64,000 nucleotides of DNA from Sulfurovum sp. (GTDB lineage: Bacteria > Campylobacterota > Campylobacteria > Campylobacterales > Sulfurovaceae): positions 1-64,000 of the forward strand of contig JALUXB010000027.1 in NCBI GenBank assembly GCA_027019175.1. The letters run 5' to 3'. Numbering within the stretch: position 1 is the first letter of the stretch; the number at the start of each line of letters is the position of its first letter. A model generated the notes under the pieces. The model was not told the DNA's origin. It made no database searches and saw only the letters and a list, made by a program, of their open reading frames with translations. Both the position numbers and the translations under genes were made by a program. This document shows positions 9,994 through 19,394 of this stretch, piece after piece.

Positions 9994-10018
9994 AATTAAG
10001 ACTAAATTAGTCTTAATT
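9994..10018. promoter_or_regulatory. IscR/Rrf2 type-1-like operator upstream of nifS
   Basis: A perfect 25-bp palindrome with 12-bp arms (AATTAAGACTAA / TTAGTCTTAATT) around one base. Its core GACTAAATTAGTC fits the published E. coli IscR type-1 pattern GACTRwwwYAGTC exactly. The position just upstream of a cysteine desulfurase gene is where an Fe-S-sensing Rrf2 repressor would act. No regulator gene is in the window. Confidence 0.7.
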
Positions 10019-10104
10019 GATTTGACTGAATCATACGCTCTTTTGCTTAAGTTAAGATAAAACAGAAGATAAAAAAGACATTTTTACTCTGAATTAAATT
10101 ATGA

Positions 10105-10110
10105 TATAAT
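10105..10110 (+). promoter_or_regulatory. Candidate -10 element upstream of the nucleotidyltransferase gene
   Basis: TATAAT 58 bp before the ATG at 10168, within a very AT-rich spacer. No good -35 box is visible, as is common in Campylobacterota promoters. Assigned from sequence only. Confidence 0.35.
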
Positions 10111-10167
10111 CATTATATGAAATTTCATATGTCTACAAGTTAAGTTCCAAAGGACTATTTTATCTTC

Positions 10168-11382
10168 ATGCCCAATAATCAAACCGAAGCATTACACTTT
10201 GTAATTGCCTGCTGCCAGTCAGAACTGTCTGATGAAGATATTGCGCTTGTTTGTAACGTTTTGCGTACACAACACATCCCACACGAGACACTGCTCGTCC
10301 TGGCGCATCAGCACGGAGTGCTGCCGTTAGTATACAAAACCCTCAAAAAGCTGTATGAAGAAGAATACCTCCCTCATGTTTCCTATACCGATACACTGAT
10401 TACAGAGGCAAAACACCTCTATAGAGCCATAGCCCAAAAAAATATGCTGATGTCAGCCGAACTCATCCGTATAATGAAGCTTTTTCAGGCAAACAACATC
10501 GAAGCACTTGCTTTTAAAGGACCTGCATTGGCACAGGCGGCGTATGGTGACATTACGCTGCGGCAGTATGGGGATCTTGATATTTTGATACACCGAAAAG
10601 ATTTTAGGCATATTGCCTCGCTTATGCAGGAGAAAGGGTACTCCCCCCATTACCCCATAGAGATATTTGCCGGTGATAAAGTGATGTTCGAAATGAACAA
10701 TGACTGTCCTTTTTATGACAGAAACCGTGGACTTGCCGTAGAGATACACTGGGACTTTTTCCGGAAGCTTGCTCTGCCTACCGAACGTTTTTCCCCCTGG
10801 GAGAATACAGAGACGGTAATGATAAACGGTAAGGATATTCGTACTCTTTCTTCGGAAACCCATCTTCTTTACCATGCGCTGCATGGTGCAAAACATGTGT
10901 GGGAGCGGCTGGTGTGGATTGCCGATATTGACAGATTTATTCGCAGTACACCGGACTTGGATTGGGGAAAAACTATTGGGATGGCGAAAAATATGGGAGC
11001 GGAAAAGATGTTTTTCTCAGGGCTTGTCCTTGCACACAACTATTTTCATACGCCGCTGCCAGATACCATACTGCATCGGTGCCAGACACTGAAGCTTGAG
11101 CCCTTTATAGCCTATGTCGAAGCAGAATTAAGCAGTGAGAATCCGGCTTCTGAAGACAGTTTGGCAAAACTTTCCAAAGTGATTGGATTGAGAGATACCC
11201 TGTATTATAAAACGATGACACTTCTGGAGTTCATGTTCCGTCCGGGCATTAATGAGCGCCGCACTGTTATTCTCCCCGACACTCTTTTCTGGCTCTATTG
11301 GTTCCTTCGTCCTGCGGGTATGGTATACCGGTTCATTGTGTGTCGTACGATGAAGCTTTGCAGCTCCGGTACAAAAACCTGA
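10168..11382 (+). CDS. Nucleotidyltransferase-fold protein of polysaccharide loci
   Basis: 404 residues. The segment LAFKGPALAQAAYGD followed by LRQYGDLDILI (~residues 112-140) matches the NTase_5 family (PF14907 as I recall it), in which a lysine-glycine strand and a DxD metal site are conserved. Members often sit in exopolysaccharide clusters; the substrate is unknown. It is the only plus-strand gene of the glycan locus, converging on the GT2 gene at 11384 with 1 nt between the stops. It may modify a glycan component or a carrier, but that is only context. Confidence 0.7.
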   Translation: MPNNQTEALHFVIACCQSELSDEDIALVCNVLRTQHIPHETLLVLAHQHGVLPLVYKTLKKLYEEEYLPHVSYTDTLITEAKHLYRAIAQKNMLMSAELIRIMKLFQANNIEALAFKGPALAQAAYGDITLRQYGDLDILIHRKDFRHIASLMQEKGYSPHYPIEIFAGDKVMFEMNNDCPFYDRNRGLAVEIHWDFFRKLALPTERFSPWENTETVMINGKDIRTLSSETHLLYHALHGAKHVWERLVWIADIDRFIRSTPDLDWGKTIGMAKNMGAEKMFFSGLVLAHNYFHTPLPDTILHRCQTLKLEPFIAYVEAELSSENPASEDSLAKLSKVIGLRDTLYYKTMTLLEFMFRPGINERRTVILPDTLFWLYWFLRPAGMVYRFIVCRTMKLCSSGTKT

Positions 11383-11383
11383 C

Positions 11384-12223
11384 TTAGATTTTCATATAGT
11401 ATTTCATTTTTAAAACCGCACTGTCCTGCTTGACATCGTAGCGCTTTTGCATATAGGTGCGGTTATGGGGTGTCTGGGCATGCAGAATTTTAAATTGTCT
11501 ATTCATTACCGTGACGAGAATGCCTTTCGCACGTGTAAAGAAATCGGCATGATCCAGGCGCTTGATACGGGCATCCCACCCTACCAGCTTCAATCGTTCT
11601 GTGCGGGCAATGTAAAAATTGGGAATCTTGTCATATACGGGTAAACCTGCGAGCAGTGTGCCTGGTGAGACGAGGGATGCCTTGTTGGTAGGATGCAGCT
11701 GTGCATCACGGTAGTTAGCTGCTTTGAATGAGGGCAAATTAACCACTTCCCCGCCCATAATGTCTATGACAGGTTCACGTTCCAGTATGTTCAACGCCTC
11801 TTCGAGTTTTGTTTCATAGTAAAAGATAAAGTCGTCATCGAGCAGCAGCACATACGGTGTTTTTACCGCATCAAGCGCTTTCTGCCTTCCCGCAGAAACG
11901 CCTGAGTCATAAGGGAGTATGATTGTTTCGATCCCGTTGTGTTTTTGGGGTTCACGACTGTCATCAACTACAATGACATGCATATGGGGGTAACACCGCC
12001 GAAGGCTTGACAGAAGGCGCTTCAGTGTCTCCGGGCGCTCAAATGTTTTAATGATTGCTGTTAGTTGTGTATTGACAAGCGGTGTATCGGTAAAAGGCAG
12101 TCTGTCCCGCTCTTTTCTCTCTACCCATTTCAATTCCAGCGCGATCAGTCCTTCATAGAGAGGTTTCCCGAGCCATTGAAGTTTGCCGTGCTTTAGATGA
12201 TGGGAGAGGGTTTTGCCTATCAT
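11384..12223 (-). CDS. Family 2 glycosyltransferase
   Basis: 279 residues. A GT-A fold is indicated by TAIIKTFERPETL near residue 55, VIVVDDS and the metal-binding VLLLDDDF (~residue 125). It likely adds one sugar in cytoplasmic assembly of the repeat unit. The N-terminal ~50 residues precede the catalytic core and are not recognised. It overlaps wecB by 4 nt (ATGA) and is the last gene of the long minus-strand operon. Donor and acceptor cannot be read from sequence. Confidence 0.85.
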   Translation of the reverse strand: MIGKTLSHHLKHGKLQWLGKPLYEGLIALELKWVERKERDRLPFTDTPLVNTQLTAIIKTFERPETLKRLLSSLRRCYPHMHVIVVDDSREPQKHNGIETIILPYDSGVSAGRQKALDAVKTPYVLLLDDDFIFYYETKLEEALNILEREPVIDIMGGEVVNLPSFKAANYRDAQLHPTNKASLVSPGTLLAGLPVYDKIPNFYIARTERLKLVGWDARIKRLDHADFFTRAKGILVTVMNRQFKILHAQTPHNRTYMQKRYDVKQDSAVLKMKYYMKI

Positions 12224-13374
12224 TGCGGTGTGTACTCCAAAATGGCTTCAAGGCAACGTTTGGCCGTCTTCCCATCCCAAAATTTAGGTCGTTGAGGTCG
12301 GCGCTCACTTTGGGAGAGTTCAGCATAAGCTTGGCGGATCTTTTCTACATCGTTACCCACCAGTACCGAGGCACCGCCGTGCTCGCGGAGGGTGACGGGA
12401 CGTTCGGTGTTCCAGCGCAAGGTCAGACAGGGGGTCCCCAGCACGCAGCACTCTTCCTGTAGCCCACCGCTGTCGGTGAGCATACACCGCGCACTCATGT
12501 TGAGCTTGAGCATTTCGTGGTAGTTGACCGGATGAAGCAGTATCATTCTCGGATGTTTGCTTACCTTTTCCCAAAGCCCAAAGCGTTCAAGCTGTTTTCT
12601 TGTTCGTGGATGGATCGGCCAGATCAGCAGCTCTTTTTCACATACCTCATCCAGCAAAAAATTGACGATCGGTTCCAACACCTCTTTTTTATCGACATTG
12701 GAAGGTCTGTGCATCGTCAAAACAGAATACTCCCCTATGTGTCCAGGTAATTTTTGTGAAGGATCAAGCAGATTTTCCTGTAGTATCGTTTCAATCTGCA
12801 TGGCTTCGGCCTTCTCTCGGTTGGCTTCAAGCGTATCGATCATCACATTACCCACAAAACGGATTTTCTCCTCGGCTACACCTTCACCGCGAAGGTTCTC
12901 TGTTGAAAGCAGATCAGGAGTAAAGAGCAGATCAGAAAGGCGATCTGTGACAAGACGGTTGATCTCTTCGGGCATATCCATATCGCCTGAGCGCAGTCCT
13001 GCTTCAATGTGGCACACTTTGACATGTTCTTTCTTGCCAGTTACCGAACAGGCAAGTGTAGCATTGACATCGCCCACGACGACTACCCAGTCCGGTTGTT
13101 CCTCTTGGATGACCTTTTCGAAAGCCATCATGGTATTCCCTACCTGCTGGGCGTGGCTGCCGGAACCGACATTGAGGTGGATATCTGCTTCAGGAATACC
13201 AAGTGATTCAAAAAAGACTTTTGACATTCGGTCATCATAGTGTTGCCCGGTATGTACCAACACATGTTCTATTTTCTCGGAGGCATGATCTTGATTGTAC
13301 GCATTTATTGCATGCACAAAGGGTGCAATTTTCATAAAATTGGGTCTTGCTCCCACTACGGAAATGATTTTCAT
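12220..13374 (-). CDS. wecB: UDP-N-acetylglucosamine 2-epimerase
   Basis: 384 residues, the usual length. It interconverts UDP-GlcNAc and UDP-ManNAc. Family signatures seen: VGARPNFMKIAPF at the N-terminus, HTGQHYDDRMS, and the C-terminal TDSGGLQEE and GTPCLTLR segments. It is coupled by 4-nt overlaps on both sides. No WecC-type ManNAc dehydrogenase is adjacent, although the TviB-like dehydrogenase at 31643 might serve either substrate. Confidence 0.92.
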   Translation of the reverse strand: MKIISVVGARPNFMKIAPFVHAINAYNQDHASEKIEHVLVHTGQHYDDRMSKVFFESLGIPEADIHLNVGSGSHAQQVGNTMMAFEKVIQEEQPDWVVVVGDVNATLACSVTGKKEHVKVCHIEAGLRSGDMDMPEEINRLVTDRLSDLLFTPDLLSTENLRGEGVAEEKIRFVGNVMIDTLEANREKAEAMQIETILQENLLDPSQKLPGHIGEYSVLTMHRPSNVDKKEVLEPIVNFLLDEVCEKELLIWPIHPRTRKQLERFGLWEKVSKHPRMILLHPVNYHEMLKLNMSARCMLTDSGGLQEECCVLGTPCLTLRWNTERPVTLREHGGASVLVGNDVEKIRQAYAELSQSERRPQRPKFWDGKTAKRCLEAILEYTPQ

Positions 13375-14588
13375 ACTATTTTTCCTACCTTTGTTATGAT
13401 TCCTAACATCTTTTCAGCTAAGACTTTTCTGTCAAAATCCCGTGCCAGCTTTTCACATCCAGACAGGCATGTTTCATACAGTGTTTTATCATTTTTGAGT
13501 CGTTCAAGTTTTTCAAGGAAGTCCGTTTCGTCTTCCGGCTTAAAGCAGAGTCCGGCACCATATTTTTCTATGATCTCCTGCGCCTGTCCTTCAACGCCAA
13601 GCAGTGTCGGTTTACGCATGGCAGAGGCTTCGAAAATCTTGGAGGGGATGACAGTCTTGAAGGTATCGGATTTCTTAAGTGGAGCAAGTGAAACATCGAT
13701 GATGGAGAGGTAGTCCGATACCTCTTCTTTGGAAACAGGATCAAGAAACGTTACATTTTTCAATGCCAGTCTCTCTGCCATTTCCACAACGGTCTGCTTC
13801 ATCGCACCGCCGCCTACAAACAGAAAATGGATATCAGGATCATCCACGTTCTTCAAAGCGGTGACAATAAAGTCCAGGCTGTGTGCCATGCCGTGTGTTC
13901 CAATGTAACCGACAATAAACTTTCCTTCCAGTCCAAGTGATTTCAGGAGTGTCTTGTCTTTCTCTCTTGCAACATATAGCTCCAGGTTTGCCCCGTTCGT
14001 CACCACGTCAATTTTCTTGGCATCGATACCGCGATTTACAAGGTTTCGCTTAAATGCCTCCGTCACGGCTACCACTCTGTCGGCATCCTTGTAGAGCCAG
14101 AGTTCCACCTTTTCCAGCCAGTCAAGCACCCTGCTCTGCTTCATGGCTCCAACAGTACGGATAGACTCCGGCCAAAGATCGCGCAATTCAAAGATCCACG
14201 GTTTCCTGCGGATTTTCGATATGCCGACCACTGCCCATGTGGTAAAAAACTGCGGAGAAGTCGCCACGACGACATCAGCCTTTTGAAACAGCCCGACCCA
14301 AAATGCCATAAATGCAAAACTCACATAGTCAAGAACCCGTTTGGTAAAACCTTCATTGGCGGTGATGTAACTCCAGACCCGTATAACTTCAATACCGTCG
14401 ATATGCTCTTTCTGATACAACCTGTTTTGATAGCCTTCATATACCTTTCCCTGCGGGAAATTGGGAGCACAGGTAATGATGGTCACATCTGCTCCTTCCT
14501 TTACCCACTCCTTGCAGTGTTCATAGGTACGGGTTGCCGGGGCATTGGTTTCAGGTGGGAAGTTGTCGGTGATAAAAAGAATTTTCAT
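13371..14588 (-). CDS. Family 4 glycosyltransferase, WbuB-like
   Basis: 405 residues with GT-B layout. The N-terminal half has ILFITDNFPPETNAPATR and the C-terminal half FIVGYIGTHG and the donor-site region KIFEASAMRKPTLLG. The opening motif resembles WbuB-type transferases, which commonly act on N-acetylated aminosugars next to wecB; this substrate is inference. Overlaps its neighbours by 4 nt. Confidence 0.85.
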   Translation of the reverse strand: MKILFITDNFPPETNAPATRTYEHCKEWVKEGADVTIITCAPNFPQGKVYEGYQNRLYQKEHIDGIEVIRVWSYITANEGFTKRVLDYVSFAFMAFWVGLFQKADVVVATSPQFFTTWAVVGISKIRRKPWIFELRDLWPESIRTVGAMKQSRVLDWLEKVELWLYKDADRVVAVTEAFKRNLVNRGIDAKKIDVVTNGANLELYVAREKDKTLLKSLGLEGKFIVGYIGTHGMAHSLDFIVTALKNVDDPDIHFLFVGGGAMKQTVVEMAERLALKNVTFLDPVSKEEVSDYLSIIDVSLAPLKKSDTFKTVIPSKIFEASAMRKPTLLGVEGQAQEIIEKYGAGLCFKPEDETDFLEKLERLKNDKTLYETCLSGCEKLARDFDRKVLAEKMLGIITKVGKIV

Positions 14589-15931
14589 ATGGTTTTCTCA
14601 TTTAAATTGCTCTTTTTCAAAAAGGACTGAATGATCTGAGGTTTTCCGGAAGCTGTGGGGGCAATGCTTTCTACTTCTTCAAAATGGATATAAAAGTCAT
14701 CTTCTTGCAAACTTTTTCGAATTTCCCGTTCTATAGTATCCAAAATATCTGTCTCAAAATTTTTGTCTGCAATATACTGAATAACTATACCATCAAGTTC
14801 TTTTTGCAGCACTGTATATTGTTTTATTTCCGGATAGTGTTCAATGATTCCTGTAAAGGAATGTACCACCATATATTTACCCGAACGTGTTTTGATAAGG
14901 TCAGTATCTCTTCCGATTACTTTTTGCAGCAATGGGTAGGCATATTTTCTCTGCCTTGGGTAGTGTTCTCTTGGCAATTTAATTGCCAAGTCCCCTATTC
15001 TGTAGCGTATCAATGGCATGGAAAAGTTATTGAGCTTGGTTACAAGGACATGACCAAGTTCCCCATCTGACACTTCCTCCCCGTGATCATCCACAATTTC
15101 AATATATACATCGGTACTCATAATATACATATAGGGCAAATCTTTCTGTGCAGCGATCATAAAGCCTTCAGAAGATGCATACGTTTCATGTACCTGTGTT
15201 TCAAATGTCGTCTCTATATGGTTTCGATAATGATCAAATAACTTATCACCCCATGAAATTGCTGTTTTAAAGCGAAGATTCTGTTTATCTTGCTTAGCCA
15301 TTTCTGCTAATACATACAATGATGATGCATACCCGGCCAAAACAACATTTTTTTTGCCAGAAACCCAGTTGAAAGCATCTAAAGCACTTTTTTCAGAATG
15401 TGTAAAGGCAGGCAGATAGTAGGTTCGAAATAAAATATCTTTTATACTTTTAATAAACCCTCGATGGGGGTTCATACCTGTTTGAAGCAACCTGTCACCT
15501 ATCTTATATCCAGCCCATTCCCACCATCGTATCTGGTAGGCTCTTTGTATAGACTGTTCTTTTTTATCAAAATAAACGGTTGTTTGTATACCTGAAGATC
15601 CACTGCTCCGCTGCATTACCAAACGTGATTTATGTTTGGTCAATAATCTATCGGTATTTTCCCGCAAGGTTGTTTTGTCCAAGATAGGAAACTTCTTAAG
15701 AAACTTTACAGGGTCTTCTTCGTACATATCCTTGAATTTTGCATAATAGGAAGAGTTGTTGACTGCATACAACAACAGTTTGGAAAGTTTCTCTCTTTGA
15801 AGCTGTTCCAATTGATCTTCTGATAAAGTGTCCTGATATCTTAAATTTTTCAACTCTTTCATAAATGAAGAACCGACAAGCATATCGCCTAATGGCAGAA
15901 TTATTTTTTCGAGAAATAGATTATAAAGCAT
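14585..15931 (-). CDS. CapK/PaaK-like adenylate-forming enzyme
   Basis: 448 residues resembling phenylacetate-CoA ligase-type proteins (CapK) frequent in capsule loci. The ATP-binding loop RSSGSSGIQ (~residue 108), the A5-like HETYASSEG (~residue 248) and the RYRIGD hinge region are visible. Such enzymes activate a carboxylic acid as acyl-adenylate; here the product may decorate the glycan. The actual acid is unknown. It abuts the next GT gene (start immediately follows that stop). Confidence 0.8.
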   Translation of the reverse strand: MLYNLFLEKIILPLGDMLVGSSFMKELKNLRYQDTLSEDQLEQLQREKLSKLLLYAVNNSSYYAKFKDMYEEDPVKFLKKFPILDKTTLRENTDRLLTKHKSRLVMQRSSGSSGIQTTVYFDKKEQSIQRAYQIRWWEWAGYKIGDRLLQTGMNPHRGFIKSIKDILFRTYYLPAFTHSEKSALDAFNWVSGKKNVVLAGYASSLYVLAEMAKQDKQNLRFKTAISWGDKLFDHYRNHIETTFETQVHETYASSEGFMIAAQKDLPYMYIMSTDVYIEIVDDHGEEVSDGELGHVLVTKLNNFSMPLIRYRIGDLAIKLPREHYPRQRKYAYPLLQKVIGRDTDLIKTRSGKYMVVHSFTGIIEHYPEIKQYTVLQKELDGIVIQYIADKNFETDILDTIEREIRKSLQEDDFYIHFEEVESIAPTASGKPQIIQSFLKKSNLNEKTI

Positions 15932-16951
15932 TTACTTATTGTCTCCATGAAGTAATTTAACCCATCTTGTTTTCACCTTTTTCCAATCAAAACTTTCAAC
16001 TTTTTTCCGCGCATTTTCAGCCAACTCAACGGCATTTGACGGATGTTTAATAAGCAGTGATATCTTCTGTGCCATAGCATTCGCATCGTTGGGATCTACG
16101 AGTATAGCCTCCTTCACATCCTGTACAAGATAGGGTATCCCCCCAACATTGGTACTGACTACAGGCAGTCCCAGTGCCATCGCTTCCATGACACTTACCG
16201 GTGTATTGTCAAAATTGGTTGTATTTATGAAAATATCATATTTTTCAGAAAGTTTAATCCATTCACTTTTTTTCATCTTACCTTTAAATATAACGTGGTT
16301 TTCTACACCAAGCTTTACGGCTAAATCTTTTGTCTTTTCAAGTGTACCGTCTTTATCGGGTCCAACCATACACAGCTTGGCATCAGGATATTTTTTTAGC
16401 ACTTTATGTAACACATAAATAGCCATCTGAGGATTGTATACCTCACTAAATGCCCTGACATACAAAAGCCTTGGTCGTACTACTGTACGTTTAGTAAATG
16501 GATAGTTTTCCAACGCTATACTGTTTGGGATATACTGCACTTCATAACCGTACATTTTAAAAGCTTCAAGAAGATAATTTGAAGGAGCAATATTGATTTT
16601 CGCATTTTGAAAAATAAAATTAGACATTTTTCTATTTTTTTGAATTCGTTCAGGAAGGTTTCCTCCATGCAATATTGGAATATAGGGGATCTTAAACATT
16701 TTAGCCTGCCATGCGCATATGACGGCATAGTAAAAGTTTAAGGTGCTATAAGTATCTATCAAAATCAACGATAGCTGTTTTCTGTGACGGACAATGGCCG
16801 ATAGCATATCGATAAGCCTCAAGAGTTTATTTGCTTTATCCGATACTGTAATCATCTCATACTCTTCAGCAAGTGCATTTCCTAATGTTTCTACAGATGT
16901 AGGAGTATTACCATGCTTTGAGAGTTTGTTTCCGATGTAAAGTATTTTCAT
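15932..16951 (-). CDS. Family 4 glycosyltransferase
   Basis: 339 residues, GT-B. Starts MKILYIGNKLSKHGN. The C-terminal Rossmann half carries RLLYVRAFS and the donor-site motif SVMEAMALGLPVVSTNVGG (~residues 268-286), with the nucleotide-sugar glutamate typical of GT4. Somewhat short for the family. Four-nt overlap with the gene upstream. Sugar specificity unknown. Confidence 0.88.
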   Translation of the reverse strand: MKILYIGNKLSKHGNTPTSVETLGNALAEEYEMITVSDKANKLLRLIDMLSAIVRHRKQLSLILIDTYSTLNFYYAVICAWQAKMFKIPYIPILHGGNLPERIQKNRKMSNFIFQNAKINIAPSNYLLEAFKMYGYEVQYIPNSIALENYPFTKRTVVRPRLLYVRAFSEVYNPQMAIYVLHKVLKKYPDAKLCMVGPDKDGTLEKTKDLAVKLGVENHVIFKGKMKKSEWIKLSEKYDIFINTTNFDNTPVSVMEAMALGLPVVSTNVGGIPYLVQDVKEAILVDPNDANAMAQKISLLIKHPSNAVELAENARKKVESFDWKKVKTRWVKLLHGDNK

Positions 16952-18132
16952 AATTTTCCATTTTCAATAAAAATTTTACATGCATTCACTAATTTCTTTG
17001 CTTGCTGTTCAAGTGTATTTTCTTTTGCAAGAATATAAGCATTTTTTACTAGTCGTTTACGTAATTCCTCATCTTTGAGCAATAGATATATATTATCTAC
17101 TATATCAGCAACACTCCCAGACTCAACCAGTAAAACATTTTTACCATTATCCAAAAAATGAGGTATTGACCCCAAATTGGAAGCAATTACAGGAGTGGTG
17201 TTAGCCATCGCTTCCCAAATAGTACGTGGAAATCCTTCATTGCCTTTGGATGCAATCACATAAATGTCTGCATTTCTATACATAGAAAAGAGCTCTTCCC
17301 CTACCTGTTTTTTCCCATGAAAAACAATATTGTTTTCCATGCCAAATTGCTTTGCCTTTTGAAAGAGATGCTCAACATAACCTTTTTTGTCTTCCCACCC
17401 AACAAGATTAAGTTTTGTATCGATTCCTTTTTCATTTAAAAGTTTCATTGCTTCAAGTACTTCATCCAAACCTTTTGTAGGTTCTATTCTTCCCGTATAA
17501 AGTAATTCTACAGGATAATGAAAATTTTCATTTTTCTTTTCAAAAAAATCTTTTTCTGTTAAGGTAGTTGTTTTGATTTCATATGTATTTGATGTAACAT
17601 CTCTGTACTCATTATGTAAAACTCTACTATTTGTAAAAACAAGCGCTTTGGGAGCAAAATGATCTTGTCGTTTTTTATTATAATTAAAATAATTTTTTAA
17701 AATAATTTTTTTCCAACCCTTTACACTTGCACCTTCAAAACTTTTTACATAATCTCCAACAAGAAGATATGCCAAAGGAACATCATTTTGAATCGAAACA
17801 GATGAAAAGAGAGGCAATAATGGTGAAGGGGCGCGAATAAGCATGATGTCTACAGAAGCTAAATAAGGTTGGATGATTTTCTTAATTTTTCGACTTCGGG
17901 TAATACGCTTTAAAAAAAGATCGTGTGACCCTATTTCAATAATTCTTATATTTTTCTGCTTTAGTTTATAATCCATTTGTTCAAACTCTGCATCCAATGC
18001 AGTATGCAGAAAACATACTATTTCCGTGCATTGCTCGGCAATACTATCTATAAATACACCAATAGCCCCGGATGTATAATACCCGTCATCTTTTTTAATA
18101 AAAGGAATATGATAATGAAACCCCATCCTCAT
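16948..18132 (-). CDS. Family 4 glycosyltransferase
   Basis: The start is set at MRMGFHYH (18132), where an ATGA overlap with the polymerase stop is seen; the track start at 18186 would overlap by 58 nt. This gives 394 residues. ELLYTGRIEPTKGLDEVLEA and later EGFPRTIWEAMANTTPVIAS are standard GT4 C-domain signatures. It probably adds a sugar during repeat-unit assembly. AT content is visibly higher than in the flanking core genes. Confidence 0.87.
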   Translation of the reverse strand: MRMGFHYHIPFIKKDDGYYTSGAIGVFIDSIAEQCTEIVCFLHTALDAEFEQMDYKLKQKNIRIIEIGSHDLFLKRITRSRKIKKIIQPYLASVDIMLIRAPSPLLPLFSSVSIQNDVPLAYLLVGDYVKSFEGASVKGWKKIILKNYFNYNKKRQDHFAPKALVFTNSRVLHNEYRDVTSNTYEIKTTTLTEKDFFEKKNENFHYPVELLYTGRIEPTKGLDEVLEAMKLLNEKGIDTKLNLVGWEDKKGYVEHLFQKAKQFGMENNIVFHGKKQVGEELFSMYRNADIYVIASKGNEGFPRTIWEAMANTTPVIASNLGSIPHFLDNGKNVLLVESGSVADIVDNIYLLLKDEELRKRLVKNAYILAKENTLEQQAKKLVNACKIFIENGKL

Positions 18133-19394
18133 GACAAGTGCCTTTTTCTCTGTGTCAAGGTTAAGGACAGTCCCATGAGTAGCCAAAATAGTGCCCCCTG
18201 AACAGTTACTAGAATGATGCCATAAAACAGTAGTGCCACAAATGGAATATAGATGTATATTTCTGCGTTATTTCTAAATGATTTTACATAGTAAAAACCT
18301 TTCCATAGAATAATTAAAAATACAGTCAATAAACTCAGCAATGCAAAGATACCATCTTCTGCCAAAATCATCAAATAGGAATTTTGAGAAGATCTTCTAT
18401 TATAGTTTTTTTCACTTTGATGTAACCAATGGCTTACAGATGCAATATCCAAACTTGTATAATAATACATAAAATTTCCTAGTCCAATTCCAAAAAATGG
18501 ATGTTCCTCAAAGATCTTCTCTCCTTTTTGGATCATCAGTTTTCTGATCAGTAGAGACTTGTCTCTGTTTAGTATATTCTCTTCCATTCGCAGGGTATGT
18601 GAAATTTTTGGGCTGTAATCTTCAAGCATGTCAGCCAAACCAAGTTTTATATACCTAATATGAGACTGATCAACAGAAAGGAACATAACTATAATAACCG
18701 GCAAGGTAAATATGCCTGTGAGCATGGATGCTTTTTTAAGTTGTTTGTTGCCAAGACTTAACAGTAGCATCAGCTCAAAAATCGTTAAAGCCGTTCCTGT
18801 TCTTGAGCCGGAATACATCACTCCCAACACAAAAGCTACAGAGATAAGCAATATCATTGGAATTGAAAAGCGTTTCATTACATAGTAGTACCCCAAGGGC
18901 ATAGCCGTTACGATGGCGTAGGCAAAAGAGTTTGGATAAAATATGGGATAAAAAGGATTTAAAAATGCATAGTATAGAATAGAAACAACCGATGCATAGA
19001 AAATTGCCCTGCTTAGTTTGTAAAAGTTAAAGTTGTATATCCATGTTTTGATAAAAAGTGCTAACACTACCCAGTAAACATATTGTGTCATTAGCTTTAT
19101 GATGGAGAAAACACTTCTGTCTCTGTAGCTTTCTTCCGTTAAAATAGCAGCAATGGATACAAACAATAAAAATAAAATTAAAAAAATGTCTGTCCATTGT
19201 GTCACTCTAAAAAGTTTCTTTTTCCGTTTCAAGAATTTATAGGCGATAATGATAAAAATAAAGAAGGTGATTGAGATACCACCAATTTTAATTAGCGGGA
19301 ATACAGAAAAGAAAGCAAACCAATTCATATATTTTTGTGTAGAAGTAAATAATACATCTTGCTGTGAAATTGTTTTAGCGTCTTTTAATGTCAT
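18129..19394 (-). CDS. O-antigen polymerase/ligase-like membrane protein (Wzy candidate)
   Basis: About 421 residues from the MTLKDAK start, chosen because AGAGG lies 7 nt upstream; the track start is 11 codons earlier. Around ten hydrophobic segments are visible, with a larger hydrophilic loop in the C-terminal half containing HPFFGIGLGNF, the motif of the Wzy_C/O-antigen ligase family. In a Wzx/Wzy pathway it would polymerise lipid-linked repeats in the periplasm. Polymerase versus ligase cannot be separated by sequence; Wzy is favoured because a flippase is in the same operon. Confidence 0.8.
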   Translation of the reverse strand: MTLKDAKTISQQDVLFTSTQKYMNWFAFFSVFPLIKIGGISITFFIFIIIAYKFLKRKKKLFRVTQWTDIFLILFLLFVSIAAILTEESYRDRSVFSIIKLMTQYVYWVVLALFIKTWIYNFNFYKLSRAIFYASVVSILYYAFLNPFYPIFYPNSFAYAIVTAMPLGYYYVMKRFSIPMILLISVAFVLGVMYSGSRTGTALTIFELMLLLSLGNKQLKKASMLTGIFTLPVIIVMFLSVDQSHIRYIKLGLADMLEDYSPKISHTLRMEENILNRDKSLLIRKLMIQKGEKIFEEHPFFGIGLGNFMYYYTSLDIASVSHWLHQSEKNYNRRSSQNSYLMILAEDGIFALLSLLTVFLIILWKGFYYVKSFRNNAEIYIYIPFVALLFYGIILVTVQGALFWLLMGLSLTLTQRKRHLS

